DNA from: Candidatus Nitrospira neomarina
GTDB lineage: Bacteria > Nitrospirota > Nitrospiria > Nitrospirales > UBA8639
Reading direction: 5' to 3'
Length of the DNA: 64,000 bases
Assembly: GCF_032051675.1 (NCBI RefSeq)
Contig: NZ_CP116968.1
Span: forward strand, 1,550,001 to 1,614,000
The notes beneath the pieces were generated by a model that did no database searches, was not told the DNA's origin, and was given only the letters and a program-made list of their open reading frames with translations. Each line of letters opens with the position of its first letter. The first letter of the stretch is position 1. This document shows, in pieces, positions 8,917 to 17,898 of the stretch. A program made the position numbers and the translations under genes.

Positions 8917-10452
8917 TTACTTAGGCATTTCCTTCTTCGAGAGGGATTCATGGGAAGGACGAGAAGACCAGTCTGCGCAATAATCCCGACTTTCCTGCAC
9001 ATAACTGCGAAAGGGATCGGCCATGACAAAAGCCGGACTCCCCTGAAGTTGCAAAACCGACCAATTGATGACATAGGGCGGACGACGCGGATCGTGATGG
9101 CCTGTCGCCTTTTCTAAAAAATCCGCCCACCCTTCCTTGACGACATGGCGAATGATTTCTGCTCGCCCAAACGCACGAGTGTTTCGTGGCGGTTGCCCTT
9201 TCGCCAATTCGACCAAATCATTCGTCGTGAAGCGCGGTGCATCGCCTTCTTCTGTCATGCCATGATAAAGCCCTGCCTGCGGATCCACATTGTGATATTC
9301 CAAATCCAGACTTTTCAACCAGGGATCGTCCCATTCCAACTTCTCCGCTTTCCGAAAGTTCTCCAACAACCAGAGCTTGGAGGCCCAATCAACCCGGCCG
9401 ACCACCGCTTGAAAGCCCTCTCGTAAATCCTTCACGACCGATTCCCAATGGCCCAGGACCCAGTCGGTTTCCTCATCCTGCCCGGCATACTGTTTGGCGG
9501 CGGCTTCCCAAAACTGCTCTTGAATATCCAAAGCAGAAAGATGCCGGCCGGTTGAGAGCGTGACCATCCATTTTTGCTGAGGGTCGTGAGAGATAGCTCG
9601 CAGGGTCTGGACAGGATCATCGAAATCCAATCCTTGCGGGGCATGCCCTTCTTCGATTAATTGCAGAACCAAGCCGGTCGTCCCCATTTTTAAAAGAGTC
9701 GCTTCTTCTGCCATATTCGAATCGCCCATGAGCAAGTGCAACCGCCGGAATCGTTCTGGATCGGCCAGGGGTTCATCCCGAGTATTCACAATTGCCCGGT
9801 TATGCTGAACCCATTCAAAAAAGTCGTTGACGATATAATCCGGACGCTGGGAAATCTGATAGATCACCCCCTCTTCGGTTGATTTCCGTGACTGGGGCCC
9901 TCCACGTCCCTCAATATCATCCAAGCCAATCCAGCCGTCCACGGAACGCGCCTTCCCGATTCGCCCCGCGCCCGTAAAGACCTGGCGGGTGACCAGAAAC
10001 GGCATGAGCATCCCCAACCCTTGATAGGTAAACGGAAAGTCCCGCGTGACCAGATAGTTTTCATGGCAACCAAAGGTCGCGTCTGTCTCATGATCAATAT
10101 TGTTTTTAATGATCGACACCAGTTCGGAAAGCCCAAGCTCTTCCAGACAGTCCTGCAACAGCCAATCTCCGGCGCGGTCTACTGCCACTAAATCCCACAG
10201 CGAATGACATTCCGGTGAGGCATATTCAAGATGTCCCATATCGACATACATCCGGCCTGCATTTAACAGAAAGCCTCCATTGCCTGGAGGTTCATCATGC
10301 CCACGATAATGCCAGTCAATGACGCCGTGTTTTTTCCGGCCAAATAAATGTTCAATGATCCGGTGGGCAATCCAAGGAGAAGACACGTCCGGTTGATCGG
10401 CCTTGATGAGCAGGCCATATTCGGTTTCAATACCGAAAATTCGATTATGCAT
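8917..10452 (-). CDS. pafA: PafA-type ligase for UBact/Pup conjugation
   Basis: Carboxylate-amine ligase of the glutamine-synthetase-like PafA/Dop family. It uses ATP to phosphorylate the C-terminal Glu of the modifier and joins it to lysines of target proteins, marking them for the proteasome. Family landmarks are the N-terminal FGIETEYG, the NAGRMYVD stretch with the presumed catalytic Asp71, SPEC, FGCHENYL, LPFLVTRQ-like and NTRDEPLAD motifs, and the C-terminal DPFRSY stretch typical of PafA rather than Dop. It lacks the extra loop found before the NGAR motif in the Dop-like protein encoded at 12320-13843, the basis for naming this copy PafA. At 511 residues it is slightly longer than mycobacterial PafA. 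It is the last gene of the proteasome operon, 22 bp after prcA. Confidence 0.93.
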   Translation of the reverse strand: MHNRIFGIETEYGLLIKADQPDVSSPWIAHRIIEHLFGRKKHGVIDWHYRGHDEPPGNGGFLLNAGRMYVDMGHLEYASPECHSLWDLVAVDRAGDWLLQDCLEELGLSELVSIIKNNIDHETDATFGCHENYLVTRDFPFTYQGLGMLMPFLVTRQVFTGAGRIGKARSVDGWIGLDDIEGRGGPQSRKSTEEGVIYQISQRPDYIVNDFFEWVQHNRAIVNTRDEPLADPERFRRLHLLMGDSNMAEEATLLKMGTTGLVLQLIEEGHAPQGLDFDDPVQTLRAISHDPQQKWMVTLSTGRHLSALDIQEQFWEAAAKQYAGQDEETDWVLGHWESVVKDLREGFQAVVGRVDWASKLWLLENFRKAEKLEWDDPWLKSLDLEYHNVDPQAGLYHGMTEEGDAPRFTTNDLVELAKGQPPRNTRAFGRAEIIRHVVKEGWADFLEKATGHHDPRRPPYVINWSVLQLQGSPAFVMADPFRSYVQESRDYCADWSSRPSHESLSKKEMPK

Positions 10453-10474
10453 AGGGACCTCGCTCTGCCAGAAT

Positions 10475-11293
10475 TTAGATGGCAGGTTGAAACACGGTAG
10501 GAATGAAGGACTGTAGTTCCGACTGACTCAGAGTACGATAGGTTTCCATCTTCGTGCTCTCCCGATCCAGGAAGACACATTCCAGTGTTTCTTTGGACAG
10601 CGTTTCACGAATTCTGGAGGCAATTGCCTCCTCCTCTGGAATGGTGGAGATGGAACTGCCTACCGAAGAGGTGGTTCCTTCCTCTTCTGTATCCGAAGAG
10701 GGATGTACAGATTGGAGAAGACTTGCGATCCCCCACAAACGGAGACTCCGCTCCACAGCCGACTGAAGAGAAGACAGCAGACTCTGGCCTTTCCATTCCT
10801 GAGTGAGCAGACCACGAATGGAGGCGGAGGCTGCCAGCAAACCGAATTCGCGTTGTTCCTCAAACATGCCATCATAATTGATGCTGAACAGGCGATCCCG
10901 TTCCTGAGAAGCCCCGACTTCTGCCAGTAGAATTTTGGCGATGTACGGTGCCTTGAAAATTTCCTCAAACGCTTGTTTGATGACAGGAGCCAGACCATTT
11001 TTCATCAGGCGGGAAGCGGTCACATCGGCCGGAGACCGTTGGAACCCTTCAACGTGGGCCATATCCAATAGGGTATACCGTAATTTCTCCAAATCTGCAG
11101 GGTGGCCCATGCCTCCGAGCGCAATGCGATCGTATATTTCATAGATTTTGTCCGTACCCCGATTAAAGGTCAGCAACAAAATCCCCTGGGTAAAGGAGAC
11201 GGCAACTAACGGATTGCCTTGTGTGAATTGATCGTCCAAATATTGCCGACGATTGGCGACAGCTTCAATCCATCGATAGGGTTCTTCATACAT
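10475..11293 (-). CDS. prcA: 20S proteasome alpha subunit
   Basis: Alpha-type proteasome subunit forming the two outer, gating rings of the 20S core; it has no peptidase activity. The 272-residue sequence begins with MYEEPYRWIEAVANRR, the usual bacterial alpha N-terminus, followed by the Ntn-type core with AVSFTQGILLLTFNRG and IYDRIALGGMGHPADLEKLR. It overlaps prcB by 8 bp (stop of prcB at 11286), showing translational coupling. The C-terminal tail of about 60 residues is Ser/Thr/Glu-rich, longer than the compact core needs and probably flexible. The product assembles with PrcB and receives substrates unfolded by the ARC ATPase encoded upstream. Confidence 0.92.
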   Translation of the reverse strand: MYEEPYRWIEAVANRRQYLDDQFTQGNPLVAVSFTQGILLLTFNRGTDKIYEIYDRIALGGMGHPADLEKLRYTLLDMAHVEGFQRSPADVTASRLMKNGLAPVIKQAFEEIFKAPYIAKILLAEVGASQERDRLFSINYDGMFEEQREFGLLAASASIRGLLTQEWKGQSLLSSLQSAVERSLRLWGIASLLQSVHPSSDTEEEGTTSSVGSSISTIPEEEAIASRIRETLSKETLECVFLDRESTKMETYRTLSQSELQSFIPTVFQPAI

Positions 11294-12080
11294 GATTCAG
11301 CACCTTTTCAGAAAACAGTGATTTCAACCGCTCCGCCGGAATGGTTCTCACTCCTTCCGCAGATATGCGTTTCACGATGGGATAGAGTTGCGCCTGCGCA
11401 TCCACTCCACCAGTAGCGGAATCAAACTCTGCAGCACTGGTCATCAGCCGTAGCACGAAGGTCAAAGCTTCCTCTTCATTCATTCCGGCAACGGGACCAT
11501 TCCCCCACCGATTCATGTAAAATAAAATCCCCCGGATCGTGGAAGACCCGGACCCAGAGACAGCATATTCCACCGCCTCGAATTCTGCTCCTAAGATGTC
11601 ATAGAAAAAGATTTTTCCGCTCCCTTCAAGTTGGTCATACCCCGCAAAAATTGGCGCCACGGTTCCGGTTCCTGCCAACGCCGCAGGGGCATTATTTTTC
11701 AACAATGTTGATAAGGCTCTCAACTTTCCCTCGAAACTCAAATCCTGTAATTGGCTTCTCCGGTAATACTTAAAAGAATGCTCTAATATTCTGGCCATTT
11801 CAAACGCGGTGGCAGGAACACCTGCAATGGCTAAGACAGAAAACCGATCCAATTCCAAGACCTTATCGGTGCGATCATACATCACGACATTTCCGGCCGT
11901 TGCCCGCCGATCACCAGCCACGAGGACCCCGTCAGCATACTTGATGGCAAAGACCGTCGTCCCGGCTGTAATCTCAGGATGGCCTGATAGCGTCCCGCCA
12001 TTGAACGCCTGCCGAAGGTCTTCGACCGCATAGCCACGTTCTCGCAGAACCTGAAGGAAGTCACCCTGTTGTCCCATCAT
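11286..12080 (-). CDS. prcB: 20S proteasome beta subunit, catalytic
   Basis: Catalytic beta-type subunit, an N-terminal-nucleophile threonine peptidase. The 264-residue precursor has a propeptide of about 40 residues ending ITAG, after which the mature chain starts TTVFAIKY. Thr41 would become the nucleophile after self-cleavage. Asp57 (in AGDRRAT) and Lys73 (in RTDKVLEL) fall exactly at mature positions 17 and 33, the other catalytic residues. It starts only 2 bp after the UBact stop and overlaps prcA, so modifier and core subunits are made from one message. Confidence 0.94.
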   Translation of the reverse strand: MMGQQGDFLQVLRERGYAVEDLRQAFNGGTLSGHPEITAGTTVFAIKYADGVLVAGDRRATAGNVVMYDRTDKVLELDRFSVLAIAGVPATAFEMARILEHSFKYYRRSQLQDLSFEGKLRALSTLLKNNAPAALAGTGTVAPIFAGYDQLEGSGKIFFYDILGAEFEAVEYAVSGSGSSTIRGILFYMNRWGNGPVAGMNEEEALTFVLRLMTSAAEFDSATGGVDAQAQLYPIVKRISAEGVRTIPAERLKSLFSEKVLNHV

Positions 12081-12082
12081 CC

Positions 12083-12298
12083 TTATTCCCCGGTCCGTTG
12101 GCGATATTTTTCCGCCTGCTTGGGATCCACCTTGCGCATGCGCTTCATGAGATTATCACGGGATGGTGAATCAGTTTCCGGGCGTTTAGGACCTGATTCC
12201 TGATCGCCGGGCCCCGATGGTCTAGAGAGTGGATCGATTGGCCGTTCTTTGCGTTCAAGACCGCCAACGGCTTGGGCATATTCATATTCGTTTGTCAT
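12083..12298 (-). CDS. ubact: UBact, Pup-like protein modifier
   Basis: Small, hydrophilic, largely disordered protein modifier conjugated to lysines by PafA. The chosen ATG at 12298 gives 71 residues and has a GGAGG ribosome site 9 bases upstream; an upstream in-frame ATG at 12316 would overlap that site. The sequence is rich in Pro, Ser, Asp, Glu, Arg and Lys and ends KYRQRTGE. The C-terminal Arg-Thr-Gly-Glu is the signature of UBact from Nitrospirota and other diderm phyla; actinobacterial Pup ends Gly-Gly-Gln or Gly-Gly-Glu. Because it already ends in Glu, it should need no deamidation before conjugation. It lies between dop (21 bp) and prcB (2 bp). Confidence 0.93.
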   Translation of the reverse strand: MTNEYEYAQAVGGLERKERPIDPLSRPSGPGDQESGPKRPETDSPSRDNLMKRMRKVDPKQAEKYRQRTGE

Positions 12299-12319
12299 AA
12301 ATCTCATCCTCCACATGAA

Positions 12320-13843
12320 CTATTTTTTTAAAACCATGGATTCCATCATATCAAAGGGGGTCTCGGCATGCTCAATCACAGACCGACATTGAGCGACTGC
12401 CACCGGCTCAAGGTGATCCAGCAGGTCAAGATGCAGTCCCCCATTTTGACCCTCAAAATGTACTCCTTCCCATTGTATCGATGTAATGTCTTGACCAAAT
12501 CGTTGAACACACAACCCCCGGAGACCTCCACGGGTATCACGAGGCCCATGCTTCATTGCTTCCTGAATATCTTGCTCCTGTGATATCCGGGTTGTTCGCC
12601 CTTCGGCTTCCAACCCGAAAAACAGGCCACGATCGGGATCCAGATTATGATATTCCAGATCCAAGCTGGCAAGCCAAGGATCATCCCAACCGATATCCTC
12701 GGTCTGCCTAAAGGTTTCAAGCAACCACCATTTAGTCACCCAATCGATTTTTCCCACAAGCTGCCATCGATCCCGTTCGAGAAGGCCTAATACCTGCTCC
12801 CATTCGCGCAGAATCCAGGTGGTTTCTTCATCCATTTCAACAAAATATTTCCTAGCCAAATTCAAGTACTCCCGTTGAATATCCACCCCGGAAATCATGC
12901 CGCCCGACTGCCGTTTCACAAGGGCGCTCAAATCAGGGTCACGAGAGAGCGTCTGAATGGCCTGCACCGGGGAGTCAAGCTCACAGGGCGGCAAGAGCCC
13001 GCCGGCAATCATATCCAACACCACCCGAGTCGTGCCGATTTTCAGGGCCGTGGCATATTCACACATATTGGCATCACCCACGATAAGATGTAGTCGCCGG
13101 TAGCGCTCACGATTCGCATGCGGTTCGTCTCGCGTATTGAGAATCGGTCGGTTGTGCATGGTATCCACCCCCAACTCGGCCTCCATAAAATCTGCGCGTT
13201 GGGACAATTGAAACCCGCCAGGCTCAAACCCGCGCTCTTGCGCTTCCCGACCGACCTTGCCTGCACCGGCGATCAATTGCCTGCTGACCAGAAAAGGCAT
13301 GAGTCCACGAGCCAAATTCTCGAAATTGAGCTCGCGCGAGACCAGGTAATTATCATGGCAGCCATAACTATGCCCATGAAAATCCGTGTTGTTTTTATAC
13401 AGCTGAACCATTGGGCCACCAAGGGCCTGATTTCGGCGTTGCGCCGCCATCCACAGGATACGCTCGCCGGCCCGATCATGCGCGACCATATCCTTGAGAG
13501 ACCGGCATTCCGGCGTGGAATACTCAGGATGCGTATGGTCATTATAAAATCGCGCCCCATTGGGAAGGACAAGGTCACTTTTCATTTCATGGAAGGAAAA
13601 AGGCCGATGGGCATCCTGCTCCGCGAACAGGTCCTCTTCTTTATCCTGTGCTAACTCCGTCACCCGAAAACCCCGTTGATCTTCATGGGGATGCTCACCA
13701 CGATAATCCCAGCGGCGGGTAAAATGTCCGTCAAGATAAGCTCGCACCAGTTCCATGGATTCCACGACAGGATCGGCGGTCTCGATATCTTCCCGCGCAA
13801 TCCCATATTCAGTTTCAATACCAAAGAGGCGAATAGGATTCAT
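12320..13843 (-). CDS. dop: Dop-type depupylase (deconjugating enzyme)
   Basis: Second PafA/Dop family protein, 507 residues from the ATG at 13843; a GTG at 13882 is in frame but has no ribosome site and adds 13 residues before FGIETEYG. It is called Dop for two reasons. An insert of about 45 residues (roughly 46-93, with RWDYRGEHPHEDQRGF) precedes NGARFYNDHTHPEY, matching the Dop loop. The GFQLSQRADFMEAELGV stretch also matches Dop. Asp102 is the presumed catalytic residue. With a modifier ending in Glu, deamidation is unnecessary, so its job should be removal of UBact from targets for recycling. It follows the ARC ATPase gene by 60 bp. Confidence 0.92.
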   Translation of the reverse strand: MNPIRLFGIETEYGIAREDIETADPVVESMELVRAYLDGHFTRRWDYRGEHPHEDQRGFRVTELAQDKEEDLFAEQDAHRPFSFHEMKSDLVLPNGARFYNDHTHPEYSTPECRSLKDMVAHDRAGERILWMAAQRRNQALGGPMVQLYKNNTDFHGHSYGCHDNYLVSRELNFENLARGLMPFLVSRQLIAGAGKVGREAQERGFEPGGFQLSQRADFMEAELGVDTMHNRPILNTRDEPHANRERYRRLHLIVGDANMCEYATALKIGTTRVVLDMIAGGLLPPCELDSPVQAIQTLSRDPDLSALVKRQSGGMISGVDIQREYLNLARKYFVEMDEETTWILREWEQVLGLLERDRWQLVGKIDWVTKWWLLETFRQTEDIGWDDPWLASLDLEYHNLDPDRGLFFGLEAEGRTTRISQEQDIQEAMKHGPRDTRGGLRGLCVQRFGQDITSIQWEGVHFEGQNGGLHLDLLDHLEPVAVAQCRSVIEHAETPFDMMESMVLKK

Positions 13844-13902
13844 TTGTTCCAATCTTTCAGCTGAGAAGGTCGCATTTGACACAGCGTGATGGAAAAGGAG
13901 AT

Positions 13903-15684
13903 TTACACAATCTGAGATGTCCGATGCTCTTCTTCAGCCTTTCCAGGTCGAAGGGAGGATACTCCAACAACCTGGTCGGGATGATAATCCAGGAGCTTCA
14001 ACCATTCCTCAGCTGAATCATCCGGGGGGAAAATTTCACTTTCCTTGAACTCTTCATTGCTGGCGATGAGTAAATCATTGAGACTCAGACCCGAGGCTAC
14101 CTGATCGCCCGCTTGAATCGCCCTCTCAATAGCTCGTTCCTTTGCACGCCGGACGATTCCCGCCAACACCGCTCCACTCAATAAATCCCGCCGGTAGAGA
14201 ATTTCACGCCGTCCATTACGCAACCGAATGGCCAACACTCGATTCTCCTGGCTTCGTTGAAAGAGATCCTCTAACAGTCCGTCGATGATCTGCGACACCG
14301 GTGCCTCATCCTCCTGTTCACTGCCGGCAGCCTTTTTCGTGTCGTAAGGCAGATCAGCTGTCAAATAGACACGCAATATTTCCGCCACATCGTTTCGCCC
14401 AGGTCGGCCCACCTTTATTTTTCGATCAATTCTTCCAGGTCGCAGCACAGCCGGATCAATCATATCCGGACGATTTGAAGCCAGAATCACCACTACTTGG
14501 GAAAGGCTTTCAATCCCGTCGAGTTCGGCGCAAAACATCGGAACCAGGGTATTGGAGACATTGTAAGACCGCACCGCCCGTCTCGTCCCTAAAATGGATT
14601 CGGCTTCATCGATAAAGATAAATGGCAACTTCCCGGCTTGCCTTTGTTGCCTGGCTTGAAGAAATAAATCGCGGATGATTCGTTCCGATTCCCCGACCCA
14701 CATATTCAGAACTTCAGGACCTTTCACATGGAGAAACACGCCACCCTCAATCGGCGGAAGTTGAGAGGCAGAGCCTTGCTCTTGCGTTCCACCATGAGGC
14801 GTAAGCGTTTCACGTTCTTTCGCGAAGAGTTGCCCAAGACTTGCCGCCGTGGCTTGGCCAATCAGGGTCTTTCCACACCCAGGAGGGCCATACAGGAGAA
14901 AGCCCTTGGGTTGCTGAAATTGATACCGTGAGAACAACTCTTCATGCAGGAGAGGATATTCTATCGACCGGCGGATGGCTTGAATAGCCTCCTGCTGTCC
15001 ACCGATATGTTCCCAACGGACAGTTGGCAATTCCGCTAAAAGATGCGATTGCCCTTGTGGGTTCTCTAATCGTTCGATGGCAATCCTGTGAGATGGGTCC
15101 AGCCGAACCTCATCGCCGACCTTCAATTCCGTATCGGTAAGATCATCCGCCCGTTGAATAAGAATGCCTTGCCTGCCCGCCTCTTGATCAATACGAAGAC
15201 GCCCATCACCTAAAATCTCTCGAACTTTCACAATCGGGCCATTCCGATCATATCCGAGAGACCGAATGACCACATACGCCTCATTCACTAAAATCTGATG
15301 TCCAACCTTTAAACCCTCTTCCTCAAGCCTGGGATCGACATTGGCATAATATTCCGCCCCACCAACCATGATCCTCGCCACACCCTTATCAGGCTGACCA
15401 AGCAACGTCCCGACTCGATTTGCCGGGGCCGTCAGTTTTTCAAGCACTCCTTGAAGTTTTTTCATATCGGCTTCCTGTTGTTGTGAAGCCGTCGTTTGTT
15501 CAACCAGCCCGTGTCGAAGTTGATAGAGCAGCGGAATCCGGTGATCCCCTTCAGGCAAAGACGCCAAACATTGGTCAATGACCGCTAACGGGGAATTCCC
15601 AGATTTCCTGGAGGATTTCGGGAATGAAGATCCAGCAGACGGAGAAGAATCCTTGGAGGAAGAAAATTCTGAAGAATCACTCAT
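13903..15684 (-). CDS. mpa: proteasomal AAA ATPase ARC/Mpa
   Basis: AAA+ unfoldase that binds the modifier and threads tagged proteins into the 20S core. At 593 residues it is of usual size. Order of parts: a Ser-rich N-terminus, a coiled-coil stretch (about 34-90) expected to bind UBact, two OB-type beta domains (about 90-210), then the AAA module with Walker A GPPGCGKT at 266-273, Walker B ending FIFIDEAES, and a PGRIDRKIKVGRP box with arginine fingers. The C-terminus reads HRTSQIV and lacks the penultimate Tyr (GQYL in mycobacteria) that docks into the alpha ring. It is the first gene of the proteasome operon; no clear promoter was identified. Confidence 0.92.
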   Translation of the reverse strand: MSDSSEFSSSKDSSPSAGSSFPKSSRKSGNSPLAVIDQCLASLPEGDHRIPLLYQLRHGLVEQTTASQQQEADMKKLQGVLEKLTAPANRVGTLLGQPDKGVARIMVGGAEYYANVDPRLEEEGLKVGHQILVNEAYVVIRSLGYDRNGPIVKVREILGDGRLRIDQEAGRQGILIQRADDLTDTELKVGDEVRLDPSHRIAIERLENPQGQSHLLAELPTVRWEHIGGQQEAIQAIRRSIEYPLLHEELFSRYQFQQPKGFLLYGPPGCGKTLIGQATAASLGQLFAKERETLTPHGGTQEQGSASQLPPIEGGVFLHVKGPEVLNMWVGESERIIRDLFLQARQQRQAGKLPFIFIDEAESILGTRRAVRSYNVSNTLVPMFCAELDGIESLSQVVVILASNRPDMIDPAVLRPGRIDRKIKVGRPGRNDVAEILRVYLTADLPYDTKKAAGSEQEDEAPVSQIIDGLLEDLFQRSQENRVLAIRLRNGRREILYRRDLLSGAVLAGIVRRAKERAIERAIQAGDQVASGLSLNDLLIASNEEFKESEIFPPDDSAEEWLKLLDYHPDQVVGVSSLRPGKAEEEHRTSQIV

Positions 15685-15814
15685 TGTGTATGGTATTCCA
15701 TTCTATTTCAATTTGGACATGAAAGCCGCGATGGCCTTCAACACTCCGACAAGGCATCTTGGCCGACGGTCAATATCTCATTCTACAATGTTTCCGGACC
15801 ATTACCCAAGGTAT

Positions 15815-15850
15815 AAAAAAAGCAGGGGATCCCTCACCGGATCCCCTGCT
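15815..15850 (-). terminator. intrinsic terminator of the RRM protein gene
   Basis: A perfect 12-bp stem (AGCAGGGGATCC with its complement, 6-base loop) is followed on the minus strand by six T residues. It lies about 35 bp after the RRM gene stop and before the proteasome operon, so it separates the two transcripts. Confidence 0.9.
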
Positions 15851-15885
15851 TCTATTGATGAGTAGCCTGTTAGTGACTTAGCGAC

Positions 15886-16215
15886 TTACCAACGGTCTCC
15901 ACCGCCGCCACGGTTTCCACCACCGCCACGGTTTCCGCCACCACCGCCACCAAATCCGGTTCGCGGTGCTTGGGGCTTCGCTTCATTGACCGTCAGGGTA
16001 CGCCCTCCCATTTCGGTTCCATTGAGCGCCTCAATCGCCGCCTTGGCTTCAGCATCCGAAGCCATTTCCACAAAACCAAATCCTCGAGATTGCCCCGTGT
16101 ACTTGTCCGTAATAATTTTAGCCGACGTCACGGCGCCGTGCTGGCCAAATAGGTCAGCCAATTCTTGCTCTGCCGTGGAATACGGCAGGCCACCCACATA
16201 GATCTTTGAACCCAT
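15886..16215 (-). CDS. glycine-rich RRM RNA-binding protein
   Basis: Single RNA-recognition-motif protein of 109 residues, like the cold-inducible Rbp proteins of cyanobacteria and other bacteria. RNP2 (KIYVGGLP) lies at residues 4-11 and RNP1 (RGFGFVEM) starts at 44. The C-terminal 25 residues are repeats of Gly, Arg and Asn (GGGGNRGGGG). The ribosome site AAGGAGG is strong. It likely binds and remodels RNA in the cytoplasm. It is monocistronic: its own promoter and long leader lie upstream and a strong terminator follows. The long leader hints at temperature or post-transcriptional control, which is inference. Confidence 0.9.
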   Translation of the reverse strand: MGSKIYVGGLPYSTAEQELADLFGQHGAVTSAKIITDKYTGQSRGFGFVEMASDAEAKAAIEALNGTEMGGRTLTVNEAKPQAPRTGFGGGGGGNRGGGGNRGGGGDRW

Positions 16216-16384
16216 CGGGGTCCCTCCTTCTAAATGCGATATTGTTTTGCATGGTTCGAAGAGAAGAGAAGGGAAGGAACGGCCCGAGAACGCAAACCAG
16301 GTGGCGACTTAGGACTAACTTCCAATCAGACTCCTTGCGGATTCCTTGGCAAAACAACATCAGTGATGGGCCCGTCACTTAAAC

Positions 16385-16416
16385 ATTCACCACGTGGCCC
16401 GAATGTCGTGATGAAT
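16385..16416 (-). other. hairpin in the leader of the RRM gene
   Basis: Ten-base arms (ATTCATCACG and CGTGGTGAAT in the RNA sense) pair with one G-U wobble around a 12-base loop, just after the predicted transcription start. There is no T tract, so it is not a normal terminator. It may stabilise the leader or act in control. Confidence 0.35.
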
Positions 16417-16427
16417 TTCTTTTAATT

Positions 16428-16456
16428 AGCATAAGTCAGAATGGAAAAGAATGCAA
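16428..16456 (-). promoter_or_regulatory. sigma70-type promoter of the RRM gene
   Basis: On the minus strand TTGCAT and TATGCT are separated by 17 bp, a good -35/-10 pair. Transcription would begin near 16421, giving a leader of about 205 bases before the RRM start codon. Confidence 0.55.
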
Positions 16457-16495
16457 CAATCTCCGGCAAGGAAACTACGCCTCCGAGCATTATTT

Positions 16496-17776
16496 TCAGG
16501 AAATTAATTGTGGAGCCCCTCTGCCGTCAATAGCTTCCTCGGAGATAATCACTCGCTTGATGTTTTTCAAGGCTGGCACATCATACATCAAATCCAGCAT
16601 GACTTCCTCCAGAATTGAACGCAATCCCCTGGCTCCGGTTTTCATAGACGAAGCCCTGGTGGCAATGGCTTGAACCGCCTCCGGAGTGAAGTCCAACTGC
16701 ACGCCATCTAATTGAAACAAGGCTTGATATTGTTTCAGGAGAGCATTTTTCGGTTCCTGTAGAACCCGAACCATATCCTCCACGCGCAAATCATTCAGGG
16801 AGGCCAGAATGGGAAACCGGCCGACAAATTCAGGGATGAGTCCATACTTTAAAAGATCCTCCGGCTTAAGTTTTTCCATCAATTGATCAGGTCTCAAAGT
16901 CTCACCATTGGAGGAAACCGCCCCAAAACCCATTCGTTTCTGATTGGTCCGCTGAGCAATAATATCCTCCACCCCGACAAACGCACCGCCACAAATAAAG
17001 AGGATATTCGTCGTGTCCACCCTGAGAAATTCCTGCTCAGGATGTTTTCTTCCCCCCTTGGGAGGCACATTGCATAACGTCCCTTCCACCAATTTTAACA
17101 ACGCCTGTTGGACACCTTCCCCGGACACATCCCGCGTAATAGAGGCGCTTTCAGATTTCCGGCTGATCTTATCAATTTCATCGATATAAATGATGCCCAC
17201 TTGCGCTCTGGCCATATTAAAATCACACGACTGCAATAACTTCAAGACCACATTTTCCACATCCTCGCCAACATATCCCGCTTCCGTTACCGTGGTGGCA
17301 TCCGCGATGGCAAAGGGGACATGCAAAATTTTCGCTAAGGTTCTGGCGAGTAAGGTCTTGCCGGTTCCCGTCGGCCCGATCAGCATCACATTCCCTTTTT
17401 CTAATTCCACATCAGGCAGATCTTTACCGCTAAATACACGTTTATAATGATTATGGACGGCGACCGACAGAACCTTTTTGGCACGGTCTTGTCCTATCAC
17501 ATACTGGTCAAGCACCTCTTTGATTTCAGGAGGGGTCGGCAGGGGACCCGCTGGCGGCTCGATGGCGGACTGGCCTTCCGTGTGGCCTGATAAAAATTTT
17601 GAACATTGTTGAATGCAATCCGCACAAATCAAGACCGACCCCGGTGCCTGACATTGCGTGCAGGCCTGTTTCGTCGGGGCCTGGATCAAATTGGTTGCTC
17701 CAGGTTTTGCCCGACCACAGAAGGAGCAGACCGCATCCGCTCGATTTCGTCCTTGCTTCGAATCCCAAAAAGCCAC
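16496..17776 (-). CDS. clpX: ClpX-like AAA+ unfoldase with expanded zinc domain
   Basis: ATP-dependent unfoldase of 426 residues, the usual ClpX length. It starts with GTG and an AAAGG ribosome site. The AAA module has Walker A GPTGTGKT, Walker [11 protein letters not shown], a sensor and arginine region ending in RGLRSILEE, and an RMGFGAV loop at the place of the IGF loop that docks ClpP. The zinc-binding N-domain is odd. ClpX normally has two CxxC pairs, while here pairs lie at 17/20, 39/42 and 51/54, with another Cys at 58. About 12 extra residues sit between the usual pairs. No clpP is present nearby. Confidence 0.9.
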   Translation of the reverse strand: MAFWDSKQGRNRADAVCSFCGRAKPGATNLIQAPTKQACTQCQAPGSVLICADCIQQCSKFLSGHTEGQSAIEPPAGPLPTPPEIKEVLDQYVIGQDRAKKVLSVAVHNHYKRVFSGKDLPDVELEKGNVMLIGPTGTGKTLLARTLAKILHVPFAIADATTVTEAGYVGEDVENVVLKLLQSCDFNMARAQVGIIYIDEIDKISRKSESASITRDVSGEGVQQALLKLVEGTLCNVPPKGGRKHPEQEFLRVDTTNILFICGGAFVGVEDIIAQRTNQKRMGFGAVSSNGETLRPDQLMEKLKPEDLLKYGLIPEFVGRFPILASLNDLRVEDMVRVLQEPKNALLKQYQALFQLDGVQLDFTPEAVQAIATRASSMKTGARGLRSILEEVMLDLMYDVPALKNIKRVIISEEAIDGRGAPQLIS

Positions 17777-17898
17777 GGCAGTTACCTTTCTTACTCGTCA
17801 CCAGAAATCAGTCTAAAAGACTCTATCACATACCCATGAAGGGAGATCTTAATCTTCAAGAAGAAGGATATCAAATCATCTCCCATTCAGGATAATCC

